A stretch of DNA of 64,000 bases, from positions 62,001 to 126,000 of the forward strand of contig CAMBXO010000003.1 of NCBI GenBank assembly GCA_945871915.1, in the 5' to 3' direction. Within the stretch, counting starts at the first letter, position 1, and each line of letters begins with the position of its first letter. This document shows positions 1-10,527 of the stretch, in pieces. The position numbers and the translations under genes were made by a program. Origin of the DNA: Singulisphaera sp. GP187. GTDB taxonomy: Bacteria; Planctomycetota; Phycisphaerae; Phycisphaerales; SM1A02. The notes below the pieces were generated by a model that saw only the letters and a program-made list of their open reading frames with translations, was not told where the DNA came from and did not search any database.

Positions 1-1
1 G

Positions 2-604
2 CCACTCTGCCATACGCGAGACGATCTTGCTTTAGCCGCCAATCGCCTGCGGCGTGCGTTCGATCATGCAGGTGTGCACCCCATTGGTTGCCGCGCGGTC
101 TTGGTGGAACCCAAAGACTTGAATCGCATCGCGCATGCTGCGGGCAGTAAGGGCGCCGTCAACGGATGGGCGGCCATGCGATTGGCAAGCCGCCTTCGCG
201 CGACCTATCCAGATGTTCCGATCGATCTTGCGTGCGATCGACATGGTGGTCGAATGCACTATCGAGAGGAGCTGGCCCGCGCTTTTCCTGATGCGGTGGT
301 ACGCGTGATGGACGAAACGGAGCGTGCGAGTGAATACGAACTTCGAGAAACGCGAGGGTCGATGCGGGTGCACTTTGAGACCGAGGCCGATGCTCGCCAC
401 CTTCCCGTGGCCCTTGCCAGCATGACCGCCAAGTACCTGCGGGAACTTCGCATGGCGCGGCTGAATGCATTCTTTGCACACCACATGCCAGGCCTAGCCC
501 CGACGGCGGGCTATGTACAGGATGGAAGGCGTTTTCTCGCACAAATTGAGCCCTTGATTGCCTCAACTGGCGTGGCAAGGGAGTGCCTTGTTCGAGCGGT
601 CTAG
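2..604 (+). CDS. RNase HII/RNase H-like protein, 5' end truncated by window
   Basis: Open frame continues upstream to base 2 with no stop. Motifs such as CDRHGGRMHYREEL, RHLPVALASMTAKYLREL and PTAGYVQDGRRFL recall RNase HII-like planctomycete proteins. Confidence 0.55.
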   Translation, partial: PLCHTRDDLALAANRLRRAFDHAGVHPIGCRAVLVEPKDLNRIAHAAGSKGAVNGWAAMRLASRLRATYPDVPIDLACDRHGGRMHYREELARAFPDAVVRVMDETERASEYELRETRGSMRVHFETEADARHLPVALASMTAKYLRELRMARLNAFFAHHMPGLAPTAGYVQDGRRFLAQIEPLIASTGVARECLVRAV

Positions 605-753
605 CCCGTGATCAACCGATCCAAGCCTTGACCAGCCCCCTGTGCTTTCCCTAATCTTCTCGATTCTCGGCTCTTCTGAGCGATGACCTCATCGCCGGCC
701 GGGTTGACGCAACCGAACGCAAGGAAATCGCCCTTTAGGGGCATGAGCACGCC

Positions 754-2868
754 ATGGCCACTGACCTCACGAAAGTTCGAAATATTGGAGTCTGCGCCCA
801 CATCGATGCCGGCAAGACAACTGTGACCGAGCGCATTCTTTTCTACACCGGAAAAATTCACCGGATGGGTGAAGTGCACGAAGGCACCGCAACCATGGAC
901 AGCTTGGAAGAGGAGCAGAAGCGCGGCATCACCATTCAGAGTGCCGCGACGACCTGCCCGTGGGATTACAACGGCGCCGAATACAAAATCAATCTGATCG
1001 ACACGCCGGGCCATGTGGACTTCACCATTGAAGTCGAACGATCGCTGCGCGTGCTCGACGGCGCTGTGGCGGTGTTCGATGGCAAGGAAGGCGTGGAGGC
1101 GCAGAGCGAAACCGTGTGGCGACAGGCCGATCGATACGGCGTGCCGCGCCTGTGTCTGGTGAACAAGATGGACAAGATGGGCGGCGACTTTGATTTCAGT
1201 TTCAATAGCATTCGCACGCGGCTTGGCGCCAATGCGATTCCGATTCAATGCCCCGTCGGCCAAGGAAATGACTTTAAGGGCGTCATTGATCTGATGCGCA
1301 TGAAGGCCATGTATTGGAATTCTGAGGAGCAAGGCGCCACCATTACTGAGACGGACATTCCGGCGGAGCATCTCGAAAAGGCCGAGATGTACCGAGCGAT
1401 CATGGTGGAGAAGATTTGCGAACTGGATGATGCGCTGACTGAGAAATTTCTGACGGATCCGGCGACTTTGACCGTTGAAGAACTCAAGGCTGGACTGCGG
1501 AGGGCGACGATTGCACTGAAGTGTTTCCCGGTTCTGTGCGGCTCGGCCCTGAAGTATGTGGGCGTGCAAAAGATTCTGGATGCCGTCATTGACTACCTAC
1601 CTTGCCCCACCGAATGCCCGGATGTGGAAGGCGTGGATCCACGGGATTCCACTGTGAAAATGTCCCGTCCGCATAGCGATACCGCGCCCTTTAGCGCGTT
1701 GGTGTTCAAGGTGGTCAGCGATGTTGCAGGCAACCTGACCTATCTGCGCATTTATTCCGGAACGCTTAAGAAGAGCATGCGGGTGTTGAATCCTGGCAAT
1801 GGCAAACGCGAGAATGTCAGCCGTCTGTACGAAATGCACGCACAGAACCGAACTGCACTGGATGAAACCGGTTGCGGCCAAATTGTTGCCGTGGTGGGCT
1901 TGAAGGATTCGTACACCGGAGACACGTTGTGCGATCAGGACCACCCCATCATTCTGGAGCGCATGACTTTCCCGGAACCGGTGATCTCCATGAGCATCGA
2001 GCCGAACTCCGCCGATGACAAGAAGAAACTTGGTGAAGCGCTCACCACCATTCGACGCGAAGATCCGTCGTTCCGTTCTAACTACAACGACGAGACTGGC
2101 GAGACCATCATTAGCGGTATGGGCGAGTTGCATCTGGAAATCATCAAGAACAAACTTGTTCGCGACATGAAAGTGAATGTCACCGTGGGCAAGCCGCGTG
2201 TTGCCTACCGCGAAACGATTACCGGCACCGCTAAAGATGTCCGCGGTCTGTTTAAGAAGCAGTCTGGTGGACGCGGTCAGTACGGCGATGCTGTGGTGAC
2301 CGTGATGCCGATGACCAAGGCCGAGGCTGAGGCCGAGGAATTGGTGATGAAAGATGGCGTCGTGTTTGAGGACAAGGTCTCAGGCGGTTCCATTCCTCGC
2401 GAATTCATTCCCAGCGTGGAGTGGGGCGCACGGCAAGCCGCGGCAAGCGGAATCTTGGGTGGCTACCCGGTGATCAATGTGCGCTGCCAACTTGTGTACG
2501 GCAGTTACCACGACGTGGACAGCAGCCAGATTGCGTTCGAGCAGGCTGGCGCGTTGGCCTTCCGAGAAGCATGCACCCGTGCAGGACTTGCATTGCTGGA
2601 ACCCATTATGAAATTGGTGGTCACGACACCGGACGAGTTCTTCGGCAATGTGGCCGGCGATCTTGCCAGCCGCCGCGGACAAATCGTGGACAGCGAATTG
2701 CGTGGAGTGACGCGACTGATTACCGCTGAGGTGCCACTGAGCGAACTCTTTGGCTACACCACCACGCTGCGAAGCATGACGCAGGGTCGCGCGAGCAGTT
2801 CCATGGAGCCATGCACCTACCGCATCATGCCGGATCGATTGAAAGACGAAGTGCTGGCACAAGCGTGA
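754..2868 (+). CDS. fusA: Elongation factor G
   Basis: 704 aa with [20 protein letters not shown]-loop, DTPGHVDF and [10 protein letters not shown]; full-length EF-G. Confidence 0.98.
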   Translation: MATDLTKVRNIGVCAHIDAGKTTVTERILFYTGKIHRMGEVHEGTATMDSLEEEQKRGITIQSAATTCPWDYNGAEYKINLIDTPGHVDFTIEVERSLRVLDGAVAVFDGKEGVEAQSETVWRQADRYGVPRLCLVNKMDKMGGDFDFSFNSIRTRLGANAIPIQCPVGQGNDFKGVIDLMRMKAMYWNSEEQGATITETDIPAEHLEKAEMYRAIMVEKICELDDALTEKFLTDPATLTVEELKAGLRRATIALKCFPVLCGSALKYVGVQKILDAVIDYLPCPTECPDVEGVDPRDSTVKMSRPHSDTAPFSALVFKVVSDVAGNLTYLRIYSGTLKKSMRVLNPGNGKRENVSRLYEMHAQNRTALDETGCGQIVAVVGLKDSYTGDTLCDQDHPIILERMTFPEPVISMSIEPNSADDKKKLGEALTTIRREDPSFRSNYNDETGETIISGMGELHLEIIKNKLVRDMKVNVTVGKPRVAYRETITGTAKDVRGLFKKQSGGRGQYGDAVVTVMPMTKAEAEAEELVMKDGVVFEDKVSGGSIPREFIPSVEWGARQAAASGILGGYPVINVRCQLVYGSYHDVDSSQIAFEQAGALAFREACTRAGLALLEPIMKLVVTTPDEFFGNVAGDLASRRGQIVDSELRGVTRLITAEVPLSELFGYTTTLRSMTQGRASSSMEPCTYRIMPDRLKDEVLAQA

Positions 2869-2893
2869 CGGGCGTGAAATTGAAATGAATGCA

Positions 2894-2927
2894 GGGCTCG
2901 TCCACCGATGGACGGGCCCTTTTTCTT
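2894..2927 (+). terminator. Rho-independent terminator after fusA
   Basis: GGGCTCGTCC-ACCGAT-GGACGGGCCC (10-bp stem with one G-U) followed by TTTTTCTT. Confidence 0.88.
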
Positions 2928-2983
2928 GCGCGGCGAACAACGCACTGTCTGTGCATCGATTGGAGCAAGTACCCTTTCTGCCG

Positions 2984-4078
2984 ATGTCCGACACGATCGA
3001 TCATTGGATGCGTCTGGCGGCACGGCTTGCCGTACGAGGTCACGGACATGTCGAGCCCAATCCGATGGTTGGTTGCATCATTCTGGATCGAAGTGGTGCG
3101 CTCGTTGGCATGGGGCATCACCGAGTGGTTGGCGGACCGCACGCCGAAGTTGAAGCGCTGCGGAAGGCTGGCGCAAAGGCTCGAGGCGGCACGGTGATTG
3201 TCACATTGGAGCCCTGCACCAATCACGGTCGCACACCTCCGTGCGTTGAATCGCTTCGAAGTGCTGGAATTTTGCAAGTGTTCTACGGCGAACGAGATCC
3301 CAATCCAGAGGCGGCCGGTGGAGAAGCGTGGCTCTGTGGAGCAGGTATTCCGACACAACAACGATCCACGCCCCAGACACGCGAACTGATTGCACCATTT
3401 GCAAAGCGCACGGCCACCGGATTGCCATGGGTCATCGCCAAATGGGCACAGACGGTGGATGGTCGCATTGCCACGCGGTCACACGACAGTCAATGGATTA
3501 GTTGCGAGCGAAGTCGGGCCATGGTGCATCGAGAGCGAGGTCGTGTTGATGTGATTTTGACCGGCATCGGAACGGTGATGCGAGACGATCCTCTGCTGAC
3601 ATGCCGAAGTGGATCGCCATGTCGAAACGCGGTGCGCGTGGTGGTTGATCCGGAACTGAATATCCCACTCGATCGAAAAATTGTGATGACAGCGAAGACG
3701 CACCGCACCATCGTGACCACGCTGCCGAAAGCATTCTCAGAAAAGAGCGAGCATCGACGGGCGTTGGGTGATCTTGGCGTTGGCTGCATGAAACAGCACA
3801 GCGACTTTCGGGGTCTGCTGGAGGCGTTGCGACGAGAATTTGACGCAAGCACCGTGTTGGTGGAGGCCGGAGGCGGACTCACTGGCGCCCTGCTTCGCGA
3901 GGGGCTCATCGATGAAGCGTGGGTGTTTGTGGGGCCCCGCCTGTTGGGAGATGAGACGGCCTTCGGACCGGCTCGAGGTTTTACGACGCCTCGAATTCAA
4001 GACGGAATTCCAATGAGACTTCTTTCGGTGCGGCAACGCGGAACCGACGCTCTGTTGCATTATCGTTTCGGCGGATGA
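2984..4078 (+). CDS. ribD: Bifunctional diaminohydroxyphosphoribosylaminopyrimidine deaminase / 5-amino-6-(5-phosphoribosylamino)uracil reductase
   Basis: Deaminase motifs HAEVEAL and TLEPCTNHGRTPPC, plus reductase region KWAQTVDGRIATRSHDSQWIS. ATG at 2984 preferred because the ORF-track start lies inside the upstream terminator. Confidence 0.95.
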   Translation: MSDTIDHWMRLAARLAVRGHGHVEPNPMVGCIILDRSGALVGMGHHRVVGGPHAEVEALRKAGAKARGGTVIVTLEPCTNHGRTPPCVESLRSAGILQVFYGERDPNPEAAGGEAWLCGAGIPTQQRSTPQTRELIAPFAKRTATGLPWVIAKWAQTVDGRIATRSHDSQWISCERSRAMVHRERGRVDVILTGIGTVMRDDPLLTCRSGSPCRNAVRVVVDPELNIPLDRKIVMTAKTHRTIVTTLPKAFSEKSEHRRALGDLGVGCMKQHSDFRGLLEALRREFDASTVLVEAGGGLTGALLREGLIDEAWVFVGPRLLGDETAFGPARGFTTPRIQDGIPMRLLSVRQRGTDALLHYRFGG

Positions 4079-5391
4079 TCCGACGGCTGCAGCGGCATTG
4101 AAAGACTGGCGGGGAACAAACGCGTGGGGCCATCGCCATCGTGCATGGCCCATTGGCCATCGGGAAGTCGCCACACGTGCACGCGGCGTGAATTGCCACC
4201 AAGAGGCACGACCTCAACCACAGCGATCAGCCACTCAGGTTGTGGAACTTCAGCACGCAGCGCGGTCGCACGAGCCTCACACAGAGAGTGCACCAATTCT
4301 TTGACTGAGCGAGGCTCGATTGGCTGCTTGGTTCCATCGGCACCGTTCCGCATCCACTCCCACCGATCACGCTGAAGATGGAGTCGCGTCTGGCCCTGCG
4401 AATCCAGAACTCGCAGCTGTGAAACTTCATTGGGCAGCATGGCACAACCACGCAGATCTATAAAGCTGGTCGCGTCCGGAAGGAGCGAGCGAATCGTTCG
4501 ATCATCGATCAGAACAACTGGCGGTCGATCGCCAACGCGAGCAAACCACCCACCTGAAGGCGATTGGGATCCAAGAGAAACCGTTTCAGTGCGTGGCTTT
4601 CCGGTAGTGACATCAAGCGTGCAAATCGACACGTCCGCGCGCGGCGGAGACAACCCAAAAATCGCCGCGTCCCCTACCGATTCTTGCACGACCCCTTGCG
4701 ACCGCAACCGACTGATGGCCTGCAGAAATTCAGTCACAGCGGCCGCTTCGGTGCGAGATTCGAATGGAGCCTTCATGTGCCACCCTGTTGGCGTTCGCTC
4801 CATCTCCAACTGGCTCTCGCCAGACTCACCGGTGGTTCGCATCAGAATGCGCTGACTATCTGCCCCTGCCAATTCAAAAAGGTGATCGTCACGCAGAGCG
4901 CCGCCCAATGCAGCCAGCGCAAGCCGACGCACGTCCGCAACGCACGGCCCGGCTTCACCCGCCTTCGCTTGGCCGACCCATGCCATGCCAGCCGGGTGAT
5001 CGGCTCCAATGAGAAGAGTTTGCTCCACCTGCTGTGGACCAGTCACCGTCAGCGTGACATCGGGGAGCGCAAGCCGTGACTCCTTCGGCGCACGATCGAT
5101 CGGCATTCGATAGACCGGTGCTGCGTCGGCGATCGCAGCAAGCAGATCTCGAATCGCCGTCGGGTCCGCTGGTTGTTCAAAGGGTTTGGTCTGCTTCCAC
5201 AGATCGCCCTTCCATTCATAGGTCAAATCCACTTCGCCGCCTTGAAGGTGAATGGCCAACACACCGTCAACCGGGCCTTGCCAGAAAGGCTGCGGCACAA
5301 ACGATGTGCCTGCTTGCCGCCACCACCAACCGAACGCCATGGCAACAACGGCCATGCACACAGGAAGGCTCCAACGGAGAAAGCGATTCAT
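4060..5391 (-). CDS. DUF4340-like membrane-anchored protein, partner of GldG-like ABC system
   Basis: N-terminal TM (MNRFLRWSLPVCMAVVAMAFG), overall DUF4340-like pattern, 4-bp ATGA overlap with the upstream permease/GldG gene. Confidence 0.65.
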   Translation of the reverse strand: MNRFLRWSLPVCMAVVAMAFGWWWRQAGTSFVPQPFWQGPVDGVLAIHLQGGEVDLTYEWKGDLWKQTKPFEQPADPTAIRDLLAAIADAAPVYRMPIDRAPKESRLALPDVTLTVTGPQQVEQTLLIGADHPAGMAWVGQAKAGEAGPCVADVRRLALAALGGALRDDHLFELAGADSQRILMRTTGESGESQLEMERTPTGWHMKAPFESRTEAAAVTEFLQAISRLRSQGVVQESVGDAAIFGLSPPRADVSICTLDVTTGKPRTETVSLGSQSPSGGWFARVGDRPPVVLIDDRTIRSLLPDATSFIDLRGCAMLPNEVSQLRVLDSQGQTRLHLQRDRWEWMRNGADGTKQPIEPRSVKELVHSLCEARATALRAEVPQPEWLIAVVEVVPLGGNSRRVHVWRLPDGQWAMHDGDGPTRLFPASLSMPLQPSDHPPKR

Positions 5392-8030
5392 GCTCGCCTC
5401 CTTGCTGCGGCGATGGCCATGCGTGAAACCACCATGCACAACACCGGTACCCAGACCACGGCGAACCCGTGATCAGATTCCGATTGCGGCGATGAAGCAT
5501 GGATGGCCGCTAGAGATGAATCATGTGCGAGCCATCGCACCGTTCCCACAAACAGATCTCGATTCCCCGGGAACCGAAGCATGCCACGAGCATCCACCAA
5601 CGCGGCCGAACCGGTCATGGGCCACGCCGAGCCGCCGGAGATCGCAACACGCCACGAGTCCTTTTCACTGACGGCAAGCAATGGAACATGCGCGTCGGGC
5701 TTCATGACTTTCTCGGGGGGAACTTGCTGCACGCCTCGCGAGATCACTCGAGGATCGTCTTCGATCCATGTGGCAGGCGATGGAGGAACTTCGACAACGG
5801 CCTCGGCGTTCCATCCGTTGATTGGATGCAGGGCAAGCGGAATCGGTGCGGGCCATAGGACTCGCCCTCGTATGAGGTGTGCAAGCGGATGCGATGCTCG
5901 ATCCACTTGTTCCAAAGCGTGAATGAGTTGATTGGATGTCTCGGAGCGAGCCAGAAGCTGCACCACCATCTCATTGGTCTTCGCCTGCAGACCTGCAAAC
6001 TGAACCAGAGATGCCCACGGGTCGCCCAATCCAAGCGAAGCGGAAACGCTGGGCGATGTCAGAATGAACACCGGTTGTTCGTCCTGCAGAAGTTTGGTGG
6101 CTGCATCCAGCACTGCACTTTCCGCCGCATCCGGCTCCATCTCACGACGCTCCAGCGGCGGAAGAATGATCCACACACGGTGCTGCGCTTCTCGAAGCGC
6201 TGGCCGCGGCCCTTGGGACGGATTCCATGCCTCCACTCGAAAGCGAAGAGCACGCAGTGCATTGGCCATGAACGCAAAGTCCGTTGCCGAGGCGGTTGCC
6301 TCAAACGGAGAACGCTTCCACCCGTGCACAAAGACAACCGTTTGGCGTTCCCCACCCTGCGATGCCGCAATGGTTTCAGCAAGAGCCGCGTCGGCAAGTT
6401 CGGCGCCTTCTAAGAGTCTCCATGCGGGAATGGCCGCACATCCCTGGGGACTGGTCACCACCACCACAGGTGGAGCGTGGAGTGCTGCGGCCACTTCGGT
6501 CAGTCGCAACGGCGGCAATCGATCGATGGAGTCCTGAGACAAGCGGGCGGCGTCTGCTAAACCGGCAAGGGCGCGACTGATTTCGCGTTGCTCTTTCCTT
6601 GAACCCGACTTCGACACAACATCTGCACCCGCCTGAAGCAGTTTGGCCCACACGCCACACTCCATTGCCAAGGCCCGGCTGGAACCCTCCACATCACCAA
6701 ATGGATTCTCAACGGTGGACGAGGCTGATGCTTCAAACGCTTTCTGCCACTGCCCACCCTCCGCACCCGCCCTCTGCAGCGCGGCGGCGAGGCTTTGTAA
6801 GACCTGCGAAACAGCCGGCGAGTTCGCGGTGCGAGCGGCCGCTTCCGACAGTGGAACTGACAAATCACTTCTGGAACAAATCGACTGAAGAACTTTCAAG
6901 GCCGCATCAAATCGCTCCCGCCATGATCGCGTGAGCGTGGATTCGCTGGCTGCGATGCGATCCATGGCCAGCGCGATCTCGCCAGCCTGCAATGGCGAAA
7001 GCATGTCGAGTTCTTGCAGTGTTGGATGGGAACCGGAAGCATCCACACATGCTTTCGCTCGTTTAACCGCTTGCCTTGCTGCAGCGGTTGCGGGTTCTCC
7101 AAGCCCTCGAGCGGCGAGCAGCGAGAAATGGATCGGTCCCTCAGTCTTTGTAAGAGCCGCTCGAAGAGTCTCTGAGGGTTTGCCCTGAATGAATTGATGA
7201 AAGTCCACGGAAGGCGGCATGGACCCAGGCCCTCGCATGGACAGACCAACCGCAACGATGGCCGCGAGTGAAAGTGTCAAGGCAGCGATGCGTCGTTGCA
7301 ACGAATCGGTCATGGTGCATCGACGCTCGGCGTCAACCCATCGTGCCGCAAGCCATGCAAATCCAACCGAGGTGCCTACCAGCGTTCCCATGGTTCCGAA
7401 ATCGATCACGCCGTTGGAACATTCCTGTGCACGACGAATCGGATCGAGTGCAAACCCAACCGCCGCATTCCACGGATCACTGAACACCTGCATGGAACGG
7501 GTGAGCAACACCCACCCGGTGACCAACAGGATTGCCGTTGCGGTAGCGCCGACGCTTGATCGAACGATGGCACCAGCCACGAGCCCAATAGAACCTGCTG
7601 CCATGCCCATCAGCCAAAGACCCGCCACGCCACTGACAATCGAGGCCCAATCAACGGAACTTCGCAGACTTTCAATGATCGCTTGCAACGGAAATCCAAT
7701 CAGCACAATGCACAGCGTCACGGCCATCGCCATCCATTTCGCCCAGATGGAATCCGCTGGTCGAGCTGGTGAGGCAAGAATGAGATCCCATGTGCCGTAC
7801 CTTCGCTCCGCCGACACACTGGCCGCTCCAAGAATGGCTGCTCCAATCAGCACGCACCAGGCGCCGACCGAAAAGGATGGAGCAAAGTCGGCAATGCCCG
7901 TTTGTGCCGACGCATGCGCCACCAACGGCAACCCCGTCAATGCGGCGGTTCCAATCGCTAGAAACCATGCCCGACCGCTTACGAATGCGTGCACTATTTC
8001 TCTGCGAGCAGTCGCGGACAAGGCACTCAT
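5388..8030 (-). CDS. Fused ABC-2 type permease and GldG-like (ABC-type uncharacterized) auxiliary domain protein
   Basis: 880 aa. N-terminal multi-TM ABC-2 permease region, then a large soluble region with a late TM near the C-terminus. Overlaps the ATPase gene by 4 bp. Confidence 0.7.
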   Translation of the reverse strand: MSALSATARREIVHAFVSGRAWFLAIGTAALTGLPLVAHASAQTGIADFAPSFSVGAWCVLIGAAILGAASVSAERRYGTWDLILASPARPADSIWAKWMAMAVTLCIVLIGFPLQAIIESLRSSVDWASIVSGVAGLWLMGMAAGSIGLVAGAIVRSSVGATATAILLVTGWVLLTRSMQVFSDPWNAAVGFALDPIRRAQECSNGVIDFGTMGTLVGTSVGFAWLAARWVDAERRCTMTDSLQRRIAALTLSLAAIVAVGLSMRGPGSMPPSVDFHQFIQGKPSETLRAALTKTEGPIHFSLLAARGLGEPATAAARQAVKRAKACVDASGSHPTLQELDMLSPLQAGEIALAMDRIAASESTLTRSWRERFDAALKVLQSICSRSDLSVPLSEAAARTANSPAVSQVLQSLAAALQRAGAEGGQWQKAFEASASSTVENPFGDVEGSSRALAMECGVWAKLLQAGADVVSKSGSRKEQREISRALAGLADAARLSQDSIDRLPPLRLTEVAAALHAPPVVVVTSPQGCAAIPAWRLLEGAELADAALAETIAASQGGERQTVVFVHGWKRSPFEATASATDFAFMANALRALRFRVEAWNPSQGPRPALREAQHRVWIILPPLERREMEPDAAESAVLDAATKLLQDEQPVFILTSPSVSASLGLGDPWASLVQFAGLQAKTNEMVVQLLARSETSNQLIHALEQVDRASHPLAHLIRGRVLWPAPIPLALHPINGWNAEAVVEVPPSPATWIEDDPRVISRGVQQVPPEKVMKPDAHVPLLAVSEKDSWRVAISGGSAWPMTGSAALVDARGMLRFPGNRDLFVGTVRWLAHDSSLAAIHASSPQSESDHGFAVVWVPVLCMVVSRMAIAAARRRA

Positions 8031-8959
8031 GGTTCCACCACTGACAATCTGCGAAACGCTTCTTCGAGTGGACCATGTTCGATGTCAAGTCGTCTCAGTG
8101 CAACGCCATCCCGTGCAAGCGCCTGCGCCACGCGACCTCGAACCTCTGGAGAAATTTCTCCCTCAGCAGTGATTTCGCACCAAGGGCGATCGGCGCACGG
8201 TGAGCGATGGGTAAGTCTGAGTCCACATTCCTGCAACGCTGCCTCGGCGCGCACCGAGTCGTCGACCTCAAGCTCCAACCGCACACTCACGCCAAGTTGC
8301 CGGCGCACGTGGGCTGGCGTTCCTGTGGAAATTACTCGACCTCGATCAATGACTACCAGTGCATCACACACGGCCTCGACTTCGGCGAGCACATGGGTAC
8401 TGAGAAGCACAGTCGTCGAACCCTTGAGTGACTGCAGCAACTGACGAAACAAAAGTACTTGCGCCGGATCGAGCCCAGCGGTGGGTTCATCCAAGATCAG
8501 CAATCGAGGTTGTGTCACCAAGGCCGCAGCCAATCCAACGCGCTGGCGAAAACCGCGACTGAGCGCGCGACACATGCGGTGTCGAACTTCGCCCAATGCA
8601 CAGCGATCGATCATGGCCTTCACGCTTGCATTGCGAGTGGGTCCATGCATCCCATGCAGCGTGGCCGACCATCTCAAGAACTCACTCACGGTTGAATCGG
8701 GATGCATCGGCGCCCCCTCCGGCAGCCATGCAATTCCTTGACGTGCCTGCCATGGATTGCTCCACACATCATGGCCATTCACCTGAATCCGCCCTCCATC
8801 TGGAGGCAGAACCCCCACCACCATACGCAGCGTTGTGCTCTTACCGGCTCCGTTAGGACCGAGAAAACCACAGAGGGAACCGGGGTCGACCCTCAGATTC
8901 ACATCATTCACTGCAATTCGGGAGCCGAATCGCTTGACCAGACCTTCGGCATGGAGCAT
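8027..8959 (-). CDS. ABC transporter ATP-binding protein (GldA/NatA-like)
   Basis: Walker A GPNGAGKST, signature region SRGFRQRVGLAAAL, Walker B LLILDEPTAGLDPAQ. ATG at 8959 gives a normal ATPase N-terminus. Confidence 0.92.
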   Translation of the reverse strand: MLHAEGLVKRFGSRIAVNDVNLRVDPGSLCGFLGPNGAGKSTTLRMVVGVLPPDGGRIQVNGHDVWSNPWQARQGIAWLPEGAPMHPDSTVSEFLRWSATLHGMHGPTRNASVKAMIDRCALGEVRHRMCRALSRGFRQRVGLAAALVTQPRLLILDEPTAGLDPAQVLLFRQLLQSLKGSTTVLLSTHVLAEVEAVCDALVVIDRGRVISTGTPAHVRRQLGVSVRLELEVDDSVRAEAALQECGLRLTHRSPCADRPWCEITAEGEISPEVRGRVAQALARDGVALRRLDIEHGPLEEAFRRLSVVEP

Positions 8960-9021
8960 GTGTATCTCGCCAGTCGATAAGTGTACGGAACTCCTGCATG
9001 TCACCACCCTAGACTTCAACC

Positions 9022-10527
9022 ATGGCTTCTCCCACCAACGAATCAGGCTCCTTTGATGCGGCGACGCTGCTGCAGGAATTAGCCGACGGCGTGGGCGTGG
9101 TGGATGCCTCCGGAGAAATTCTTTGGATGAGCCAACGGCTGGCCCTGAAAGAACCGGAGACGCTTCGAAAGTTTGCCGATGCGGCAAGCGAAGCGTTACG
9201 CGAGTCCCCAACACAACGACGCACCCAACTGCGACGCTTTCGGGCGTGCGGTCGAAGTTTTGAAGTCTCGGTGTCTCCTCTTGGCAACGGCGGAACTCCA
9301 ACACGTGCCCTGGCCACACTCATGAATGTTTCGCCCCGTCAGCGACTGCTCGATCGGGTGGAAACCGTTGATGCCATGGGCGCACAATTGCTTGACCTGG
9401 ATGCGTTCATTGTGAACCCGTTGAATGTTGCCGAGCGGTTGAAGCTGATCGAAGGGCGAGTCGAGCAAGGACTGCGAGACCTTTTTGCCGCCGCCCACTT
9501 TGAGGTTCGATTGCTTGATCGCACATCCAAGGTCTTGGAACTGGTGGTCCATCGTGGCATCGATCCGCTTCCGATCGGGCAGCGCATGAAAGCGGAACCC
9601 GAAGCCAATGGAATTACGGGGTGGGTTGCGAGCACCGGTGAGAGTGTGTTGTGTCTCGACCCACAACATGACCCTCGTTACATGCAAGGCATGGTTTCGT
9701 GCCGCTGCGCCTTGACCGCGCCGCTGTTGCTGCACGATCGTGTGGTGGGAACGGTCAATTTAGAGAGCGGCGATCCCCGCGCCTTTGAAGAAGAGGATCG
9801 CCTGCTTCTGGAGTTGTACGGCCGGTATATGGCCATGGCGCTCAACATTTTGGACATGCTGATTGTGGAGCGATACACCACCAATCAGCGAGTGAGTGGA
9901 AGTGTGCGAGATGAAATTGTCACGCCTGTTCGGCTGATGCGAGAATCGCTCGAGGCTGCCAAGGCTTCGGCGCCCGCCGGTGCCACCATGGAAGCTCTGG
10001 AGCGTTTGGAGAAAAACATTGGAACGCTCGAGGAGCGGTTGAAGGCGGCAGGCGATGGTTATAAGGGAGTACTCGGAGTCGATCGCATACAGGGACTTGA
10101 GTCACCGAACAGCCCACTGAAGAACAAGCGAGTGATGGTGGTCGACGACGAAGCGGGCATTCGAGAAGCCATCTCGACAATCTTGGGGCAACAGGGCGCC
10201 AAGGTGTGTGCGTATGAAACAGGTGATGCCGCGCTGGCGGCGCTAAAGGATGCCACCTCATCTGGCAATCCATTTGCCGTCGTGCTGTCGGATGTGCGGA
10301 TGCCCGACCGAAATGGGTATGAAATCTTTCGCGCCGCAAAGGACGCGGATCCCGATGTCCCAGTGATCCTGATGACTGGCTTTGGTTATGACCCGCATCA
10401 CAGCATCGTGCGTTCAAGTCAAGAAGGATTGCATTGCTTCCTGTTCAAACCATTTCAGGCGCAGCAACTTATTGAAGAAGTGCACAAGGCGCTCACCGCA
10501 TTGCCTGCGGCGAAGTGCTCCGGCTAG
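9022..10527 (+). CDS. PAS-like/GAF domain protein with C-terminal response regulator receiver domain
   Basis: Central GAF (GITGWVASTGESVLCLDPQHDPRY...TVNLESGDPRAFEEEDRLLLELYG) and C-terminal REC (VMVVDDEAGIREAI...VVLSDVRMPDRNGYE...FLFKPF). No HATPase motifs. Confidence 0.85.
   Translation: MASPTNESGSFDAATLLQELADGVGVVDASGEILWMSQRLALKEPETLRKFADAASEALRESPTQRRTQLRRFRACGRSFEVSVSPLGNGGTPTRALATLMNVSPRQRLLDRVETVDAMGAQLLDLDAFIVNPLNVAERLKLIEGRVEQGLRDLFAAAHFEVRLLDRTSKVLELVVHRGIDPLPIGQRMKAEPEANGITGWVASTGESVLCLDPQHDPRYMQGMVSCRCALTAPLLLHDRVVGTVNLESGDPRAFEEEDRLLLELYGRYMAMALNILDMLIVERYTTNQRVSGSVRDEIVTPVRLMRESLEAAKASAPAGATMEALERLEKNIGTLEERLKAAGDGYKGVLGVDRIQGLESPNSPLKNKRVMVVDDEAGIREAISTILGQQGAKVCAYETGDAALAALKDATSSGNPFAVVLSDVRMPDRNGYEIFRAAKDADPDVPVILMTGFGYDPHHSIVRSSQEGLHCFLFKPFQAQQLIEEVHKALTALPAAKCSG

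Noticed and set aside
601-1569. 322-aa minus-strand ORF
   Set aside because: Antisense to fusA, no family features.
7219-8172. 317-aa plus-strand ORF
   Set aside because: Antisense to the permease/GldG-like and ATPase genes.
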